Part shown: piece by piece, positions 1 to 13,761 of the stretch | Position numbering within the stretch: the stretch's first letter is position 1 | Layout of the letters: every line of letters starts with the position of its first letter | From: Lingula anatina | Lineage: Eukaryota; Brachiopoda; Lingulata; Lingulida; Lingulidae | Assembly (NCBI RefSeq): GCF_001039355.2 | Contig: NW_019775744.1 | Location: forward strand, 174,536-215,726 | DNA: 41,191 nucleotides | Direction: 5' to 3' | The notes under the pieces: model-generated | Seen by the model: only the letters and a program-made list of their open reading frames with translations | Databases searched by the model: none | Told to the model about the DNA's origin: nothing | Position numbers and translations under genes: made by a program

Positions 1-1490
1 CAAATCAAAATAATAATTAAAAAAACATCCGTCAGATCTGGAGGATTACTTTTTGGTGTCAAAAGTTGCAATAAAAATACTATAAATGCTTCATAATTTC
101 TTCAAACGTTTGATGTTGCATGTGTCAAGATTTTACATACATCAGCTCTCAAACCAGTCGGCGATATCGAAATCACCGCAAGTCACCCTCGGCGTCAAGA
201 ATTACAAAACCGTTTGTCTCTTCCTCCTCACGCAACTGGGGGTTTGTGTTTATTAAATATAATAATTTTTCATCATCTTTTAATTAATGCACCTCACAGT
301 GGCTGTCGTTTATGTTGCTATCAACTGTTTCCTAAGGAACAGATGCAGAGTGATTGGAAAAGCGTCAGTTTTGTCCCAAAGTTAGCGGGAAACTCCGTGT
401 GGCAAGAACGCCTCGCGCGTGCCGAGAAATGATTGCTCGCTCGATTTACTCGGCTTGTGATCTATCTAATTTTGTCGCCTCATATTCTCGGTCTAATGTT
501 TGCCTCTCGACATTATTGAAATTTTAAATTTTTGTTAAGTTGTGATAGTGAACAATGCTTTGATGACAGTTTTTATTAAATCGCCATACGGTGCCCGCGC
601 CACGCTGGGATTTGATGATGTTTTTTCATTCGCTTCAGCGCATGCGTAAATGAGGTAGAATGCAATGAAAAGTCGCAAAGATGAAACGAGTCAGTGACAG
701 TAGAAGATGACAGAGGACAACAATGACACGCCACGGGATGTTTGAATGAATGGACGCATGGAAAAAAATTATGAAGGAATAATTTTGATGAAATTTGGAA
801 GTGAAAATCGGGTAAAGTTGAAACAAAATGCTGAAACACGTGTCCTAGAGTTTAAAAAAGCTAACTTTTAGAAAGATCGGTCGAGCATTTGTTTTATAAT
901 TAAAAAATAAGAGGTGTCAATAGGAAAGGTAAAGTTAACATTCAGAAAACGGGAAGATGGGACCGCTTAAATAAACACACTATTCATTACCGAATGTGGA
1001 GAAAAAGAGAAACCCCCGTAGATTCGTCTGCAAACAGATATTATACGATATCGAAACGCTGCCTGAATATGCTAAATAAATATTTGCTGCAACTAGGCAA
1101 TGAAATTGTTGAATCAATTTGTCCAAAATAAAGAAAATTAATACACAACATTTTGACCTGAAGTTGGAGCATCGTTTTTTGTTCATTTCTGTACATGAGA
1201 CTGAGCATTTATTTATTCTAATTCACAATGTCACGTTCCAAAATCATTGCAGAAGGAAGCACATATTTGTTTTTTTTTTCCGAAATTGGATTCAAATTTC
1301 ATTGATAACGTCTCATGAGGTTTTATGGCCAAAGAAAAAAATTACATGATAACTCTCAGAGAGTACGAAATGATCCTTAGATGGGTTTAAACTTGATTTT
1401 TTGGCAATTATTTTACTAGCCGATCTTAACGGTACGTATTATCGGCTTAAACAATTTTAACATTGGGCTTTGTGCATAAAAAAAAGCGCT

Positions 1491-1515
1491 CACACAAACA
1501 AACAAACAAACAAAC

Positions 1516-1552
<37 letters not shown>
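1491..1552. repeat. Compound (CAAA)n then (CA)n microsatellite
   Basis: About six CAAA units run into about 17 CA units. Typical simple repeat in noncoding DNA. Confidence 0.9.
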
Positions 1553-1554
<2 letters not shown>

Positions 1555-1806
1555 TAGAAAAAGACATAAGGATATGAATACTACGATGTAATTTCTTTTG
1601 TAATATTCTGCCCATTAATTCTAAAATTGTGATAAAATTCTAATTATCCATAATACTGGGGAATATTGCGTGGCTTTGATAAGGCGTAGAGGAGAGACGA
1701 ACAGAGAAATTTCATTGCAATCCTTCATGGTGGGCTGAACAAGTCAGACAGTTCTGCCTCTTTTCAATCAGTTCTTTTTTTCTCTTTTCATTTATTTCTA
1801 ATCAAG

Positions 1807-1859
1807 GAAAGGCGAGAAAGTCTTAATTATGCAAACCTTGATAAGCTTTCTCGCCTTTC
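1807..1859. repeat. 14-base perfect inverted repeat with 25-base loop
   Basis: GAAAGGCGAGAAAG and CTTTCTCGCCTTTC are exact reverse complements. An additional ATCAAGG/CCTTGAT pair offers an alternative stem. Confidence 0.85.
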
Positions 1860-2020
1860 ACCTGCCCTGAAAGCACGGACTTCGCGGGCATTGTTTCCTC
1901 CTTTTATTATCCATTACTCACTCATAAAAACGCTTATCAAAACTTTTCAGAAATAGAACATAATTAATCAGATGTCTTCTCAAAACTCCCGGTAAATCGC
2001 TCTCCAAGAAAGCGGCTTAG

Positions 2021-2030
2021 CCATATAAGG
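2021..2030. promoter_or_regulatory. CArG box (SRF site) candidate
   Basis: CCATATAAGG is an exact CC-(A/T)6-GG match at the start of a GC-richer unique block (about 2000-2270). Confidence 0.35.
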
Positions 2031-5000
2031 AAGCCCCGTGGTGACGTAGCTGTCGCGCGCTCTTTGATGTCGCGAGAGAACACGGCATGCTGGGGTTATC
2101 TGTACGAGAGCAGCGTTATTGCCAAGGTTTCCGATTATGTTGCAAAACGCGAGGCTTATACTGGAAACAACGGCTTGATTTTGTTAACGCAGATAAGAAG
2201 ATGTCCCAGATCATCGAAGTTTATAATGAAGGTGTTGGATTTCATCCTCAGTGACATTATGAAAGTAAACCTTATATCTTCTTCATAATCTTATTAGTTT
2301 TGTGCATAGTTGGCCAAGTTAAGCATACGGCGCGTTTTGGAAACAGACGGGGCAATTTTCTTAATTTTTTAAATTAGGCATTTTTTCCAGTTCATGGATT
2401 TTATTTATTGTAAAAAAATATATATATAATGTTGTTTTCATTTATAAAAAAGGCCTAACGCGGGTAAAAAATTAAAAAATTAAAAGTAACATTTTTGATA
2501 TTGTTAAACATTTTAAATCTTGTAGTTCTGTTAAAAAAAATTCAAAACAAATATTGAAATTAGTGCACACCAAAGTAAATACGAGTTCTTGTCAATCTTT
2601 GTTAATCTGTAAATATGTTTTATTAAAAGTCCATTAAACATTATATCGGCTAGGCTTACAAAAATGAAGCAGCATGTTATCTTAACCCCTCTTTCTTGCT
2701 TCTTCACTGCGTTTCCAAAAGTGCATCAAGCAGGCGTTGACTGATCACTCTCGACCCTTTGACAGATTGTCGGATGTGCAAAGTCCAGAAATTAAAATTA
2801 TGCAAATCAGTTCTTGTCATTGAATAATAAACAGCATCGTAATTGTATTTCAGCGTTCGGCAGCAGCGCTTGGTGTCAATGCAGGGCGAAATCAGAGAGG
2901 ACGTCGCGGTTTGAGGTCCAAGGAAATTAAATTGCAAAACTTTGGTAAACTGCGGGTTGCTGAGATCTCGCGGAATCTTGTGTCAAAACAATTTCTGAAA
3001 TGTATTTTACGTGTTTTCTGAGAAGACAATATTTCAGAAGAAATAATTTAATGAATATATATTTGTATGTATTTTCTGAGCTTTTTCTCTCTTTCTCTCT
3101 CTCTCTCTCAATGTATCTCTCCCCGTATCTGACTATAATTACGGAGATATGTAATAGAATGAACACAGCCGACACAAAGGGTAGACTCCGTCGATGTTCT
3201 TTTCGTTACTTTGGAGTAATCTCTCAGCAGGCAATGTACAGGAAACTAACCTGTTCAATATGTACAAATAGAGTTCTTGCTGCTTGAAACATACCGCATA
3301 CATATCGTTACCTTGGACTGCAGTTTTGGGGGATGAAGTACCAGGGAAACACAAAGAGAGTTACCGTAATCGGTTTATTCGTCGTCATTAATGATGAGGA
3401 TTCGATCACGTAACATGTCTTCGCCGTGATTTTCGATAACGACTTTTATCTTTGATGAGACTCGAATGTAATCCGAAGACTGGAGCATGGGTTCTTTTGC
3501 TTCTTTAGTTTATGTTAAGTCCTTATTGTTTTTCTTTTGTTCCTTGTTGGTTGTTAGTTATTGACTTGGAAGCTTCCTCGGATTATTTTTTGTGTAATGA
3601 AATTCACTTATCTAGTGGCTTTAATCATACAAATAAATTAATCGCCGAGTTGTTGTTTTTGGTATACTTATATTTCATAAGAGTGGATTAAGCTTAGTGG
3701 TTAAGCAGGTATATGCTTATGTAGGCTGAAGTCGCTGATTAATTTTTTTCCAGAACAGTAAATTGCAAAGCGACAAACCCTTTCAAGTCTAAAATAATAC
3801 AGAGATACATGAAGTCTGTCAAAACGTCTTCCTGGTCTGCGATAGCAGTGCTGTTTTCACCGAGAGTTATCTTCCTTATTTGAGATAAAGATACGTGTAC
3901 ATCGACTGAATCAAAGGTCAACTTACGGACACGTCTGTTTCAATATTTTCTCAGTAAATGTAGAATTGGAATCACTGGAGCAAACGCCCGATTCTTATCC
4001 CATGAGAAATGTGTACTAGTAAGAAAAGAGTTGAATTCCTTTTTGACATTTTGTTATTTTCTAGGAAATTCACAGTAGGTAAACCTGTCTGAAAATAATA
4101 ATCCTTTTCATACTTTTGAGAATGTTTTGTCCCTCTCCCTTTCTTTGAAGAAAAGATTGAAATAAATGAAGTTCACAGCAAGGGGTTTGATTCTGATTGT
4201 GGTATAATATCGAATGTTTATTTCCATGAAGTATTCAGAGGTGTCTCGCATGTAAATACTTATAACATACCCACAGCAAGAGACGCGGGTCTAGTATCAT
4301 ACTAATTAGCAATTTGTCCAAAGACATCGAGGTATTTCCTCGAAATGAGAATCTAAGACAAACCCCCCAGCAAGGGGTGGATCTTTACCGTCACGTCGGA
4401 GGCCAAATTATCCAGAAACTCAGAGATAATTCTTCGTGAAAGGAGTTACAGAATCCAAAGAAAGGAAGAAAAAAAGAAAAAAAAATGAAAAACCAACAGG
4501 ACCTCACGTAGATCGGACGTAACAACTCAATTTAGAGTTGAAGAAATTGACAAGTGTTGCTTTCGCCACTGTATCATTCCTCGCTCTCCGCGCAATTGCC
4601 TGCATGTGACCTCTCCACGTCGTTCAGCCTACGGTTCAACTCGCTGTATTTACTATAGCCCCAAGAACTTGATATTTGTTGTGGCAAAGTTGCTGTAGAA
4701 AAATACGCTACAAATTACTGATTTCTCTTCCGCAGAGCGAACGCAACGCGTTTGTTATCCTAAAGGCGCCAGGCAGGACGAAGCGGCATATATTCAGCCG
4801 GTTCTAATAAAAGTGAGTCCCGTTTTTAGTAGGGATAGAATAAACGAAATGGTTCCAATAATCAACCGTCTTATTGTGTTATACGTACACAAGCGGGCTG
4901 GATGGAAAACTCAATTTAAAATTGGACCATTTTGTAGCAGATCCCTATTATCCCATTTCCAGCCATTTACAGTGATAGACAACGACAAAAAGCACACATT

Positions 5001-7041
5001 GAGGCCTGTTAGCACGCCGCTTTTAACGTGTTGTTTTAAAATATCGTTTATCATTTGGTTTTATTGTTTAACCCCCGAGGGACGTGGGAATTTTTTTCAG
5101 CGTCTATCAGTTTCTAATTGGATTATCATTACGATCGATCGCTTAATGACTGTAGGCTTTCTAATGACAGGTTAGACAAAGTATCATTTTAAATCAAATC
5201 AATTTACGTTTTTCACTTGCCGTAAGAAAAAATTGTTTGCAATGGCTACAAACTTACATATTATACTGCTACTAGAAACCAGAAAATGAAGGGGAATCGT
5301 CGGCAAGTAAACTAATATCGTGATTTGTATTTGATACTTTAGTAACTATACTACATTTAATATCATATGTATATAATTAAGAAACTAAATTATCAACCTC
5401 CTCTTCTTAAGCATAAGAAAATTTGTAATATAATTTTTTTTAATTTTTCAGGTTATTGAAAAACGTCCTTAAAGGCGGTAAGATAATGGAAGCACAATAT
5501 TATAGCCATTTTTTTAGTGGTAACCCAAGTTTGGAGTAAAAAATATCTTATTTGCTCTATCATGCAATTAAAAAAGATGCACCGCGTTGGATGGTTTATC
5601 GCATTCTTAAACGATATCTTCATTTTGAGGACAAAACAATATTGTTAGCAGTTTTATTGAAAATAATATGAAATTTATCTTTAAATGGATTAACTTTTTT
5701 GTATCCTTGGCATGTTGTTGATCAAAACTGAATTTAAAATCCAGACAAGAGAATGAAGAAATAACTCCGCCAACATAAACATTAGAAATAAGACCGTCTG
5801 ACCCGCCATGTAAGATATCTGACATTATATTAAACCAATAAAAGTTTCGACTTAAGCTCTGGCAATATTCAAAGACCGCAGTTATCTATTTATTTTATTC
5901 GTGACGAAAGGAACGCGCCAGACGTAACCGGTCGTCTGCTTACAATTTGTTGAGGTGGCCAAAGTAACAAGACCAACATGGGGATCAGCTTAAAGAAAAT
6001 TAGTTCTAACCACGGAATACAACTACGTACTAATATTGTTAAGAAAAGAAGTTACTTAAACAGGCGTTCATACACAAGATTAAGGCTTGATCAATTCTGT
6101 GGTAAAATGTTTTAACATTTAAAAATGTCTGCTGTCGAGAAGACTGGTGCTGTGACCAAGATGGCCAATCGACCATAGTAACTGACAGATGGCGTTTTAT
6201 TTCTACTTTTTATTTTTACGTCTTATTTTATTTTATCCATTTTATTTTACTCTACTTCACTTTATCTTATTTAATTTTTTCATACATTTTTGACTGATAA
6301 ATTGTAACTCATCTGTATCTTCATATGGCAAAGAAATAGTTTATCTACTGCTATGTTCCCTAATATCGCTTCCATAAAATTATTCTTGGGTATCTACATA
6401 ATGTCAGCTTTGTAGACAAGCCCGTTTGCGCATCTGCGTTATCTCACATCTTTGGTGTTAAAATTATAGCACATTCTAGGCCTGTTTCAAGGGGGTCAAA
6501 ATATGTTTTTGTTTTACTTCTACACAGATGCAATGTGCTGCTGCAATACAAAGGAGGGGTGCATACCCGAACTGTACCCCAAGTCAGGGAGCCGTTTTAT
6601 GTAACACATTCATGGTCTAATGACGGTTTGTCATAGTGTATTTCATTTCATTTTATTTGGTCTGCTGCAGAGAATAAAATCTTTCATAACAAACGAAGTC
6701 CGAGTCTAACAAATTGTGTTTTTATCATCTGGGGATTTGATACCATAAATCACGTATCATTTTAAACAAGCACTTCACGTTATCTTTCTGCGTCTAACTT
6801 TTAAGTACAGACGAATTATCTTTCAAAAACATTTCACAAGCCAAACGAGACTAATGCTGTCACGCAAAATAGCTAAAGAATTCCATCAATTAAAAAATGT
6901 TCTGAGTTGACTTTGTGTACATTCTATCCTAACTAACTTCAAGATATCTTGCTTTGGATATGATACTGAACATAATTCATTCACTTATGAACTGTTGCCA
7001 TGTGAACTAAACCTTTATGAGAGGTGCCACACAATTGGTTG

Positions 7042-7049
7042 TGACGTCA
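7042..7049. promoter_or_regulatory. CRE palindrome (CREB/ATF site) candidate
   Basis: TGACGTCA is an exact full CRE. It heads a GC-richer unique block (7030-7290) and is followed by TCGCGCTCTTTGA. Confidence 0.35.
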
Positions 7050-9502
7050 CAGGTCCTCGCGCTCTTTGACCGGGGAACAAGCAAGAGAAATATTTGTGTC
7101 CGCCAACCCACAAATTCGCCTACTTTATTTCCCCCAAAAAATTCCGTCTGAGAAAATATTTATTTCTCCAGCCCTATAGATATCCTCGTCAGCATAAATT
7201 AGATGATTTACTGTCTCCCGGTCTTGGCTATTACCGAAATTTATTGCGCGACAAGTCGGAATCTGACAACACGTCATCTGGAGGCGATTAGAGTTTGGTT
7301 TAAAAAGTTGAAAGTTTCATGTTTTTGCTCTGCTCATTAATCCAAGGCCTGCGTTTTCCGTATGTTCTTAACGCGCAAGCCATAACTCTTGTCAGTGCCA
7401 AGGAGCGGACATATCTGTCGGAAAGCGGGCCGCCCTTCCTCTCTTCCTTATTTTGACACCTAGAAATCTCAAAGCACCACAGATCACCTATAGCCCCCAG
7501 ATACCATCTTCCCTCTCAAAAACATTTGCTTATCAACGCACAAGTACAACTTGATCAAGAGTTGATCGGTTCTCCCGCAGTCGCCGGCTATTTACAGGAT
7601 CCGCAATCTACTTTCGCACCGTTCCAGCTGGGAGAAGATAAAACTGAGAATCCGACACTAATGACCGAACAGCGGCAAGGGATTAGCTGAAAATGCCAAC
7701 TAATCGGCTTGCTTCGAGTGATAGGTGGGCCTGCAAAAGTCAGTCCGTATTGAAACAGAAAATTGCTTTCTAGCTGAGAATTACGTAAAAATCTTTTACC
7801 TGGATAGGCGGTCTCGTGCCGTGCGGTGATCCCATGTTAGCCAAGAGTCGTGATAAATATTTTGAAAGGTGTTAAATCCAAAAATGAACAAGTGCAGGAA
7901 ACAATACTTAGTTGAGGAGGTAACCAACTTAAGTAGGAGACGCTGATTTAGTTAATAGTTAATTAGGTACACTGCAGACGATCATAGCAGATGTCACAAG
8001 GTAGATGATTTTTTTTTGTCTAAGGCAACAGCTTTCTTTTGGTGGCAGGCTATTCTCTGTGGCCAGTGTATCTACATCATGCTGCACTTACTAAAACATT
8101 GCTAAAACATCTGCAAAGTTAACCAGCTTGTATAATCATATCTGTTGTTAGCTCATTCAATGTAATGAGAAGTGGAATAGGCCTAAACACATGTTTGATA
8201 GTTTTGTTTGATATTTTCTATCTGTTGAACATAATCGTTTTATTTTATTTGTCTATTAGTCTCTTCCCAAAGAATAATCATTTAGAGTAGTTTTTAATAT
8301 AATGGTACGAACTTTACATTTTCTTTACGCTAACTTTTGGGTTTTGTATTCATAATCATTATCTCTATGTTCATAGAACACAAGTAGGATATTGAATTTC
8401 TATAAATAAAAACATTCGTAATGACAAATTAATTAATTTGCTTTTGTTCGGGCTTACTCCACTGAGTTCTAATTAAAGCAAATATTTATCATTCAATCTT
8501 ATCTCATGTTCTCCACAAACATGGCGGGCCAGTCAGCATAAATAACAGAATCTTTCCAAAGTTTCCCCATGCTGTTGAGTGCAGAGGTGTCGGTCAGGGA
8601 GTACACCCATCAACGTAATCACTACTGACAACGTATCTGCCTCAGATTTGCCAAAGCGCCCGCCATTGCTGTAACTGTCGTCTGCTACGCCCAGGCCACA
8701 CCAGTCGATCACATAAGAGATATCCATGGTACCGGGTCTTTTTCACGTGTACTTGTGAAAATTTATTCATTAATTGGTCGAAAATAGATTTAGTATTCAG
8801 GGTTGCCAGGTCTAGGCTATCACGAGTATTTTAGGGATTTTCGTATCAATCCCTACTGTATTAAGCTGCTGTTATAGTGTTCATTATATGTTACAAACAA
8901 AACAGACACACGATCATTGTAACATGGAATTTTTTTTAACGACGATGGAATTATCTACCTTGTTAGCAAAACGAAAACCGTATTTTAACATGCGTTTTAA
9001 CTAACACGTTTCAATTATTTCCGCAGTGATCATATGAAAATGTTTCTTAAAATCTATAATCATATGTCTCCTATCATCAATTATCAGCATTCAGAACCTT
9101 CTAAGAGCAGTTTGCAATAAATAAACTCTTTTGTGACGCTGTATATTCCATATCTTAATTTTTACAAAACGTCGAAATAATATCATGCTTTAGAAAATAC
9201 ACCAGTCAGTTATTCCGACTTGATATATTTTAACAAGGGGAAAAGCGAATAAAAGATTTAAAAAAGCCTTATCAGCCTAATAAACTGCCAATTATCAAAA
9301 TGATGGTAAGCATACAGAACATTTAAATATCCATTTGAAGGCTGTAAGAACAACTTACATTACACTGAAAACAGAAAAAAATTGGCCATGAGAAAATAAG
9401 AAGTGCTGTTTTTTTAAGAGGTTGATAAGAAGTTTATCTATAAGTCGAGCCTGGTGTATGACAGGCCGCGTTCAGCAAGTGTCTGTTCATGACATCAACT
9501 TG

Positions 9503-9513
9503 CAGCGCCCCCT
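9503..9513 (-). promoter_or_regulatory. CTCF-like core motif candidate
   Basis: On the minus strand AGGGGGCGCTG matches the strongest part of the CTCF core. Only the core is visible, so this is a weak prediction. Confidence 0.2.
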
Positions 9514-11086
9514 ACAAATTCGTCCAGACGCTGGTTTTAAAGACATTGATACCTTTAAGTTGTGTGTTTGCTAAGTGGGGCGCCTCACACATGTTAGGCC
9601 AATATTATTCAATATCTCCAATTCTATCAGACATCAGCAGTTACTACCACTACTCCAAAAATTGACTAGTACAATTCACGTCTATGCAGACGTAAAAGTA
9701 AAGCACAAGGCCTAGAGATTTTGTTCTTAAATCTTCATTTCTGCAAAAGAGATTTTATTTTACTCTGACTTAGAAAGTGATTTTCAACCTGAGTTATAAA
9801 AAAAGAGTAGTGTTTGTTTGATTTTTCTGTTCCTTAGAACGTTAGGTAAATAAATTAGGATGATATTTTTTTTCTCACAACGAATTGTTTAATATGTTGA
9901 CGGACGGACATTTTACACAGGTTGAAATAAAAAAAATGTATTCCCTTGAAAGACTATCCAGTTTTTAATCAAATAATTTTTGTAATTTTATGTGGAATGA
10001 AAATTGCATGAAACTTCTTGCAGGTCATTTTTACTTTTACCTCTCAACGTTTCATTTCCCCCACTTGCTACATTAATACGATTGAACCAAACGAGATGAA
10101 GCATGAAGTTTACTTAAAAATCTGAGGGCATTGTTTTATGTTGTGGAAGGTTCATTTTGAAGGAACATACAACCAGCTGCATGCAACGCCATCTCTGAAG
10201 ACAAGGACTTGTTTACTTTTGTTTACTTTTGACATTTCCAACCTTCAAAAGCGTCTTCCGTTAACATTACCTGACATCAAACATTTCCCATTTTAATCAT
10301 TAGCTTCAGAATCTGGAAAAGATTTGTTTCTTATAACCTAGTAGAAATGTAATTACATAACACAAATAGACGTAGTGACGAAATGATGGAAATGTATTAA
10401 TTCCCCAGAACTCCCATACCGAATGCAAACAAAAACAACACATCTTGCTTCAAAACAAACCTGAAAAACGCCAAAAAGGATATCTCTCAGACAAAATTAA
10501 AGCAAATACGGATCAAAATGCCACAAATAAAACAGGTGAGCGGGAATTTAGAAATAATCAAGTCAAAAGAAACCCCATAGTTGATCAAACAAACACCATT
10601 TGAGAGTTGGCCTGGGTTTCTCTGTGGCATCATGTCAGCTTGGTGACCTAAACTGCCATCTTGACCTCGATTTGATATCTGGGAAAGTGCGCACGTTTTT
10701 TGTGTGTACTTCTGAACTTAGAGAGAACGCAGAACCCCCGTGTTAACCACGTACATCGGCAGCAGGTTGAGGGGCGTAATTTCTGGGGAACTAAAGATGT
10801 GTTGTATTAAAACACAGAAAAAAATATTAGTGATGAAGGCAGCAGTGGGGCTGAGAGGGTGGCGGCGGGGCGGGGGGGGGGGGCGCAGGGATCGGTTGTC
10901 TTTTAGAAAACCCCAAATTTTATTCCACAACAACAACATGTCTATGTTATCACCCGAAATTGAAGATCAATTTCATATCTCATCCATTTAATACTCTAAG
11001 AACACGCAGAGCCAACTGATACTCTATTTAACAAGTAGTTCCATCGCTTCTAAGAACGATATAACTTCCAAGTTGATCCAAGTTTG

Positions 11087-11088
<2 letters not shown>

Positions 11089-11146
<58 letters not shown>
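11089..11146. repeat. (TA)n microsatellite
   Basis: Uninterrupted TA dinucleotide run. Confidence 0.95.
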
Positions 11147-11148
<2 letters not shown>

Positions 11149-11649
11149 AAGAGACATTGCCCATGTTGTTCTGTCCTCTCGTGTGTGAAACATATTGACT
11201 TTCACCTAGTTCACAACCAGTTGGCGAAGTCATCGTAGTAAACAAAAAATGCCATGTATGTCATTAAATTAAGTTATGCAGATTTTAATTCGAACGCACT
11301 TGGGGCATTCCATCGATTAAGTCTTTATGGAATTTGTTTTCAAAGGTAATAATATCAAACGCAAGTCAAGGAAAACAACGTCAGCCTTTCCCCAGTTAAC
11401 CAGTGACCTCGACCTTTACCAGAGGGGTATATTCTCCGTAACCTCTCCCCTTTAGGTCACGAGGAAGGGCCGCTCCGAAAGTTAGTGAACGCCCCACGTT
11501 CTGTGTAACACGGCTCCCGGTAATCTGTACTGTCTGTGGCCGACATCCCGGCTGTTGTTACTGTACGCCTGCGTGATTGGCGCCAAATGGGCTAAAATAA
11601 CATTCTGGCAAAACAGTTCCTCGATCCGGTTAGAATAGTTGTGTTTGAT

Positions 11650-11653
11650 GCAA

Positions 11654-11684
<31 letters not shown>

Positions 11685-11686
11685 AG
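11650..11686. repeat. (AAAT)n microsatellite
   Basis: About nine AAAT units. A second short A-rich AAAT cluster follows at about 11807-11830. Confidence 0.95.
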
Positions 11687-12108
11687 TGGAATTAAGAGAA
11701 ACCAGTCATTCGAACAACCAGCCAATGAATAATTAATAAATAGAACGAAGTGAAGGAGATGGAATGATTCGAAATTATTGCAGCGATAAATCAATTGATG
11801 ATGGATAAAAAAAAAAATAAATAAATAAACAGATAAACACATGTATTTGAATACCTAGATAATGTAAACTCTCGAAGTGCGTGCATGCTTGTCTGGTGCC
11901 GCATCAGAGTCCCTTCCTTGTAATGACGCATTTAAATAATTACCCATTTTATGAAATGTTTGATTATGTACGAAATTATAATTTGATAGAACTCAATGTT
12001 AACTTGTTGTTACTCTGAGAGTTTGATACACTGTAGGCATCTTACCTGAGATTATGTCATTACTACTACTGTGATAAGTATGTCTGGTTCCTTTAAAATG
12101 TCAATTGT

Positions 12109-12110
12109 TT

Positions 12111-12141
<31 letters not shown>

Positions 12142-12144
12142 TTT
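12109..12144. repeat. (ATTT)n microsatellite
   Basis: About nine ATTT units. Opposite strand sense to the 11650 array 0.4 kb away, so the two could pair as an inverted repeat. Confidence 0.95.
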
Positions 12145-13747
12145 GTTGTTGTTACTTTTTACCTTGATCAATAACATCGACCGCAAGCTGGCAGCTTGTA
12201 AAATTGACGATGGAGATATGCAAAACATTAATATTTACAATCATGTCCATGAAAACAATACTGAAGATTAATATGGTGTTAGAAGTTATGCATAATATAA
12301 TCAATGTAGTATTATGAATATGGATATTAATGTGATATTAAAGATACGAGACATATATTGTTCTGCACAGTAGCAACCACGCACAATTTACTTATTTCGG
12401 GGAATACTAATTATAATACAATTAAAATGAAAATATTATAATTATTCTAATCAACATATTCATAGATAATTCGTAATGACATCTAAAGAAAACTATACTC
12501 TCCAGCGCCCCCCCCCTCTGGCTGCCCCTCTCCAGTCATTAACCCCCCACGAAGCTACCTCCCGGCGCATGCTCAGTGTGGTGCTGTTCCCATTTGGCTG
12601 GCGGAATTTCAAATGTATGGCAACAGGCCATCAGCTAACCTCTGCATCACGTTTATATGGGGGTTGCCATGTCATCCTGCAGACTAGCTGTTACTTTTCT
12701 CTCTCCGTGGAGAACTTACAGTTTATAATATTATCCATCGACCGGCTAGCTCGTTGAACTCTTAATACAAAATAACCGGTCTAAGGCAGTGGGTAATCAC
12801 TGTAGGGGGTTGTTGACTTTTTTGTATGCTGAGAACACGGTTATTTCCACTCCGATTGGAATACCTATCTATATATTACACGTATACGTGTATGGAGAAA
12901 ATACCGACTGGGAAAACTATGAAAGGTTTACTATTTACCTACCTCAAAGGTACTTCATTGTGGGCCAAATCACGGTTGACTTTTCGCTATAATCCCAAAC
13001 AGTTTCCAGCGTTTGTTAAATCCATACTTGAGCCTTTTTAAAGTCCTCTGTAACACTCGGCCTCTCACTCGTTCATTGACTACCACCATCATTGTACAGA
13101 AAACCTGCTTATATTTTTGTAAAATAGAAAAGAAAATCTCCTGCCAGTTCGACGTCTCCAGTTTGATTAGCAAGCAACATGCCAAGGCAGAGCCTTTTCA
13201 TAGCTAGTATCATCTAGCGCGCTTTTCTCTGCGGGTTTTTTTCTCAACTCAACCAGCAGAATACACGGTAGAGACAAACCAGCACGCGAGGCGCCGAGCA
13301 AAATTATTCGCAAAGAAAAATCAGTATGTGCCTCGCTATCTGTTGGTAGTGCCACCACAAAGTATAGAGAACACACCACTCTCTCTACTCAAGCCGCGCT
13401 TAGAATTAAAGGTTCCAATTATCGACTGCTGGGTCAGAAGTAGAAAACATTTTTATTTCGTAAAAATTGAGCTGGATAGGTTGGCCATCCTAGAGCGCTC
13501 CCCTGGCCCGCAGAGAATACTTATCTCCGCGAGTTGACTATGGCGAACGCTCTCACATACGGTGTACGCCGCAGTGCGCCCCGACAGGCGAGAACCCGTC
13601 ATCGTACCGCCTTTGAGCGCGTACTGTCAGCTTCAAAAGACTTCGCCTGCGCCTTGACACGCTATGGAAATGTGCTGAGGCATGGCTTTACATCGGCCGC
13701 GTCAACGCCGCCAGGAGCCGGAATTTTCTCCCCGAGCATATCCGCCT

Positions 13748-13761
13748 GTTGCCATGGCAAC
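13748..13761. promoter_or_regulatory. RFX X-box palindrome in a CpG-rich island
   Basis: GTTGCCATGGCAAC is an ideal symmetric X-box half-site pair recognised by RFX transcription factors. The surrounding 13.49-13.85 kb is unusually CpG-rich for this window and has no convincing ORF. It could be a promoter of an unseen or noncoding transcript, or an enhancer. Confidence 0.45.

Larger units (their letters stand above)
1..4500. other. Intergenic: AT-rich, no gene recognised
   Basis: Only short ORFs without family resemblance. It holds the CA microsatellite, a 14-base inverted repeat near 1.8 kb, a short GC-richer block near 2.0-2.27 kb with a CArG box, and a TC tract near 3.09 kb. No transposase or reverse transcriptase similarity was seen. 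Confidence 0.6.
4501..11088. other. Intergenic: unique blocks alternating with AT-rich DNA, no gene recognised
   Basis: GC-richer unique blocks lie at about 4.5-4.8 kb, 7.03-7.3 kb (CRE), 7.34-7.75 kb and 8.5-8.75 kb. The 120-codon plus-strand ORF at 4813 and the minus ORF at 8533 show no domain or biased composition. A short G tract is at about 10.87 kb. Confidence 0.55.

Noticed and set aside
3680-3745. tRNA A-box-like TTAGTGGTTAAGC
   Set aside because: No B-box (GGTTCRANNCC) or cloverleaf follows, so neither a tRNA nor a SINE can be supported.
4813-5175. 120-codon plus-strand ORF
   Set aside because: No signal peptide, domain or family pattern; AT-rich composition equals its surroundings and no splice or promoter support is visible.
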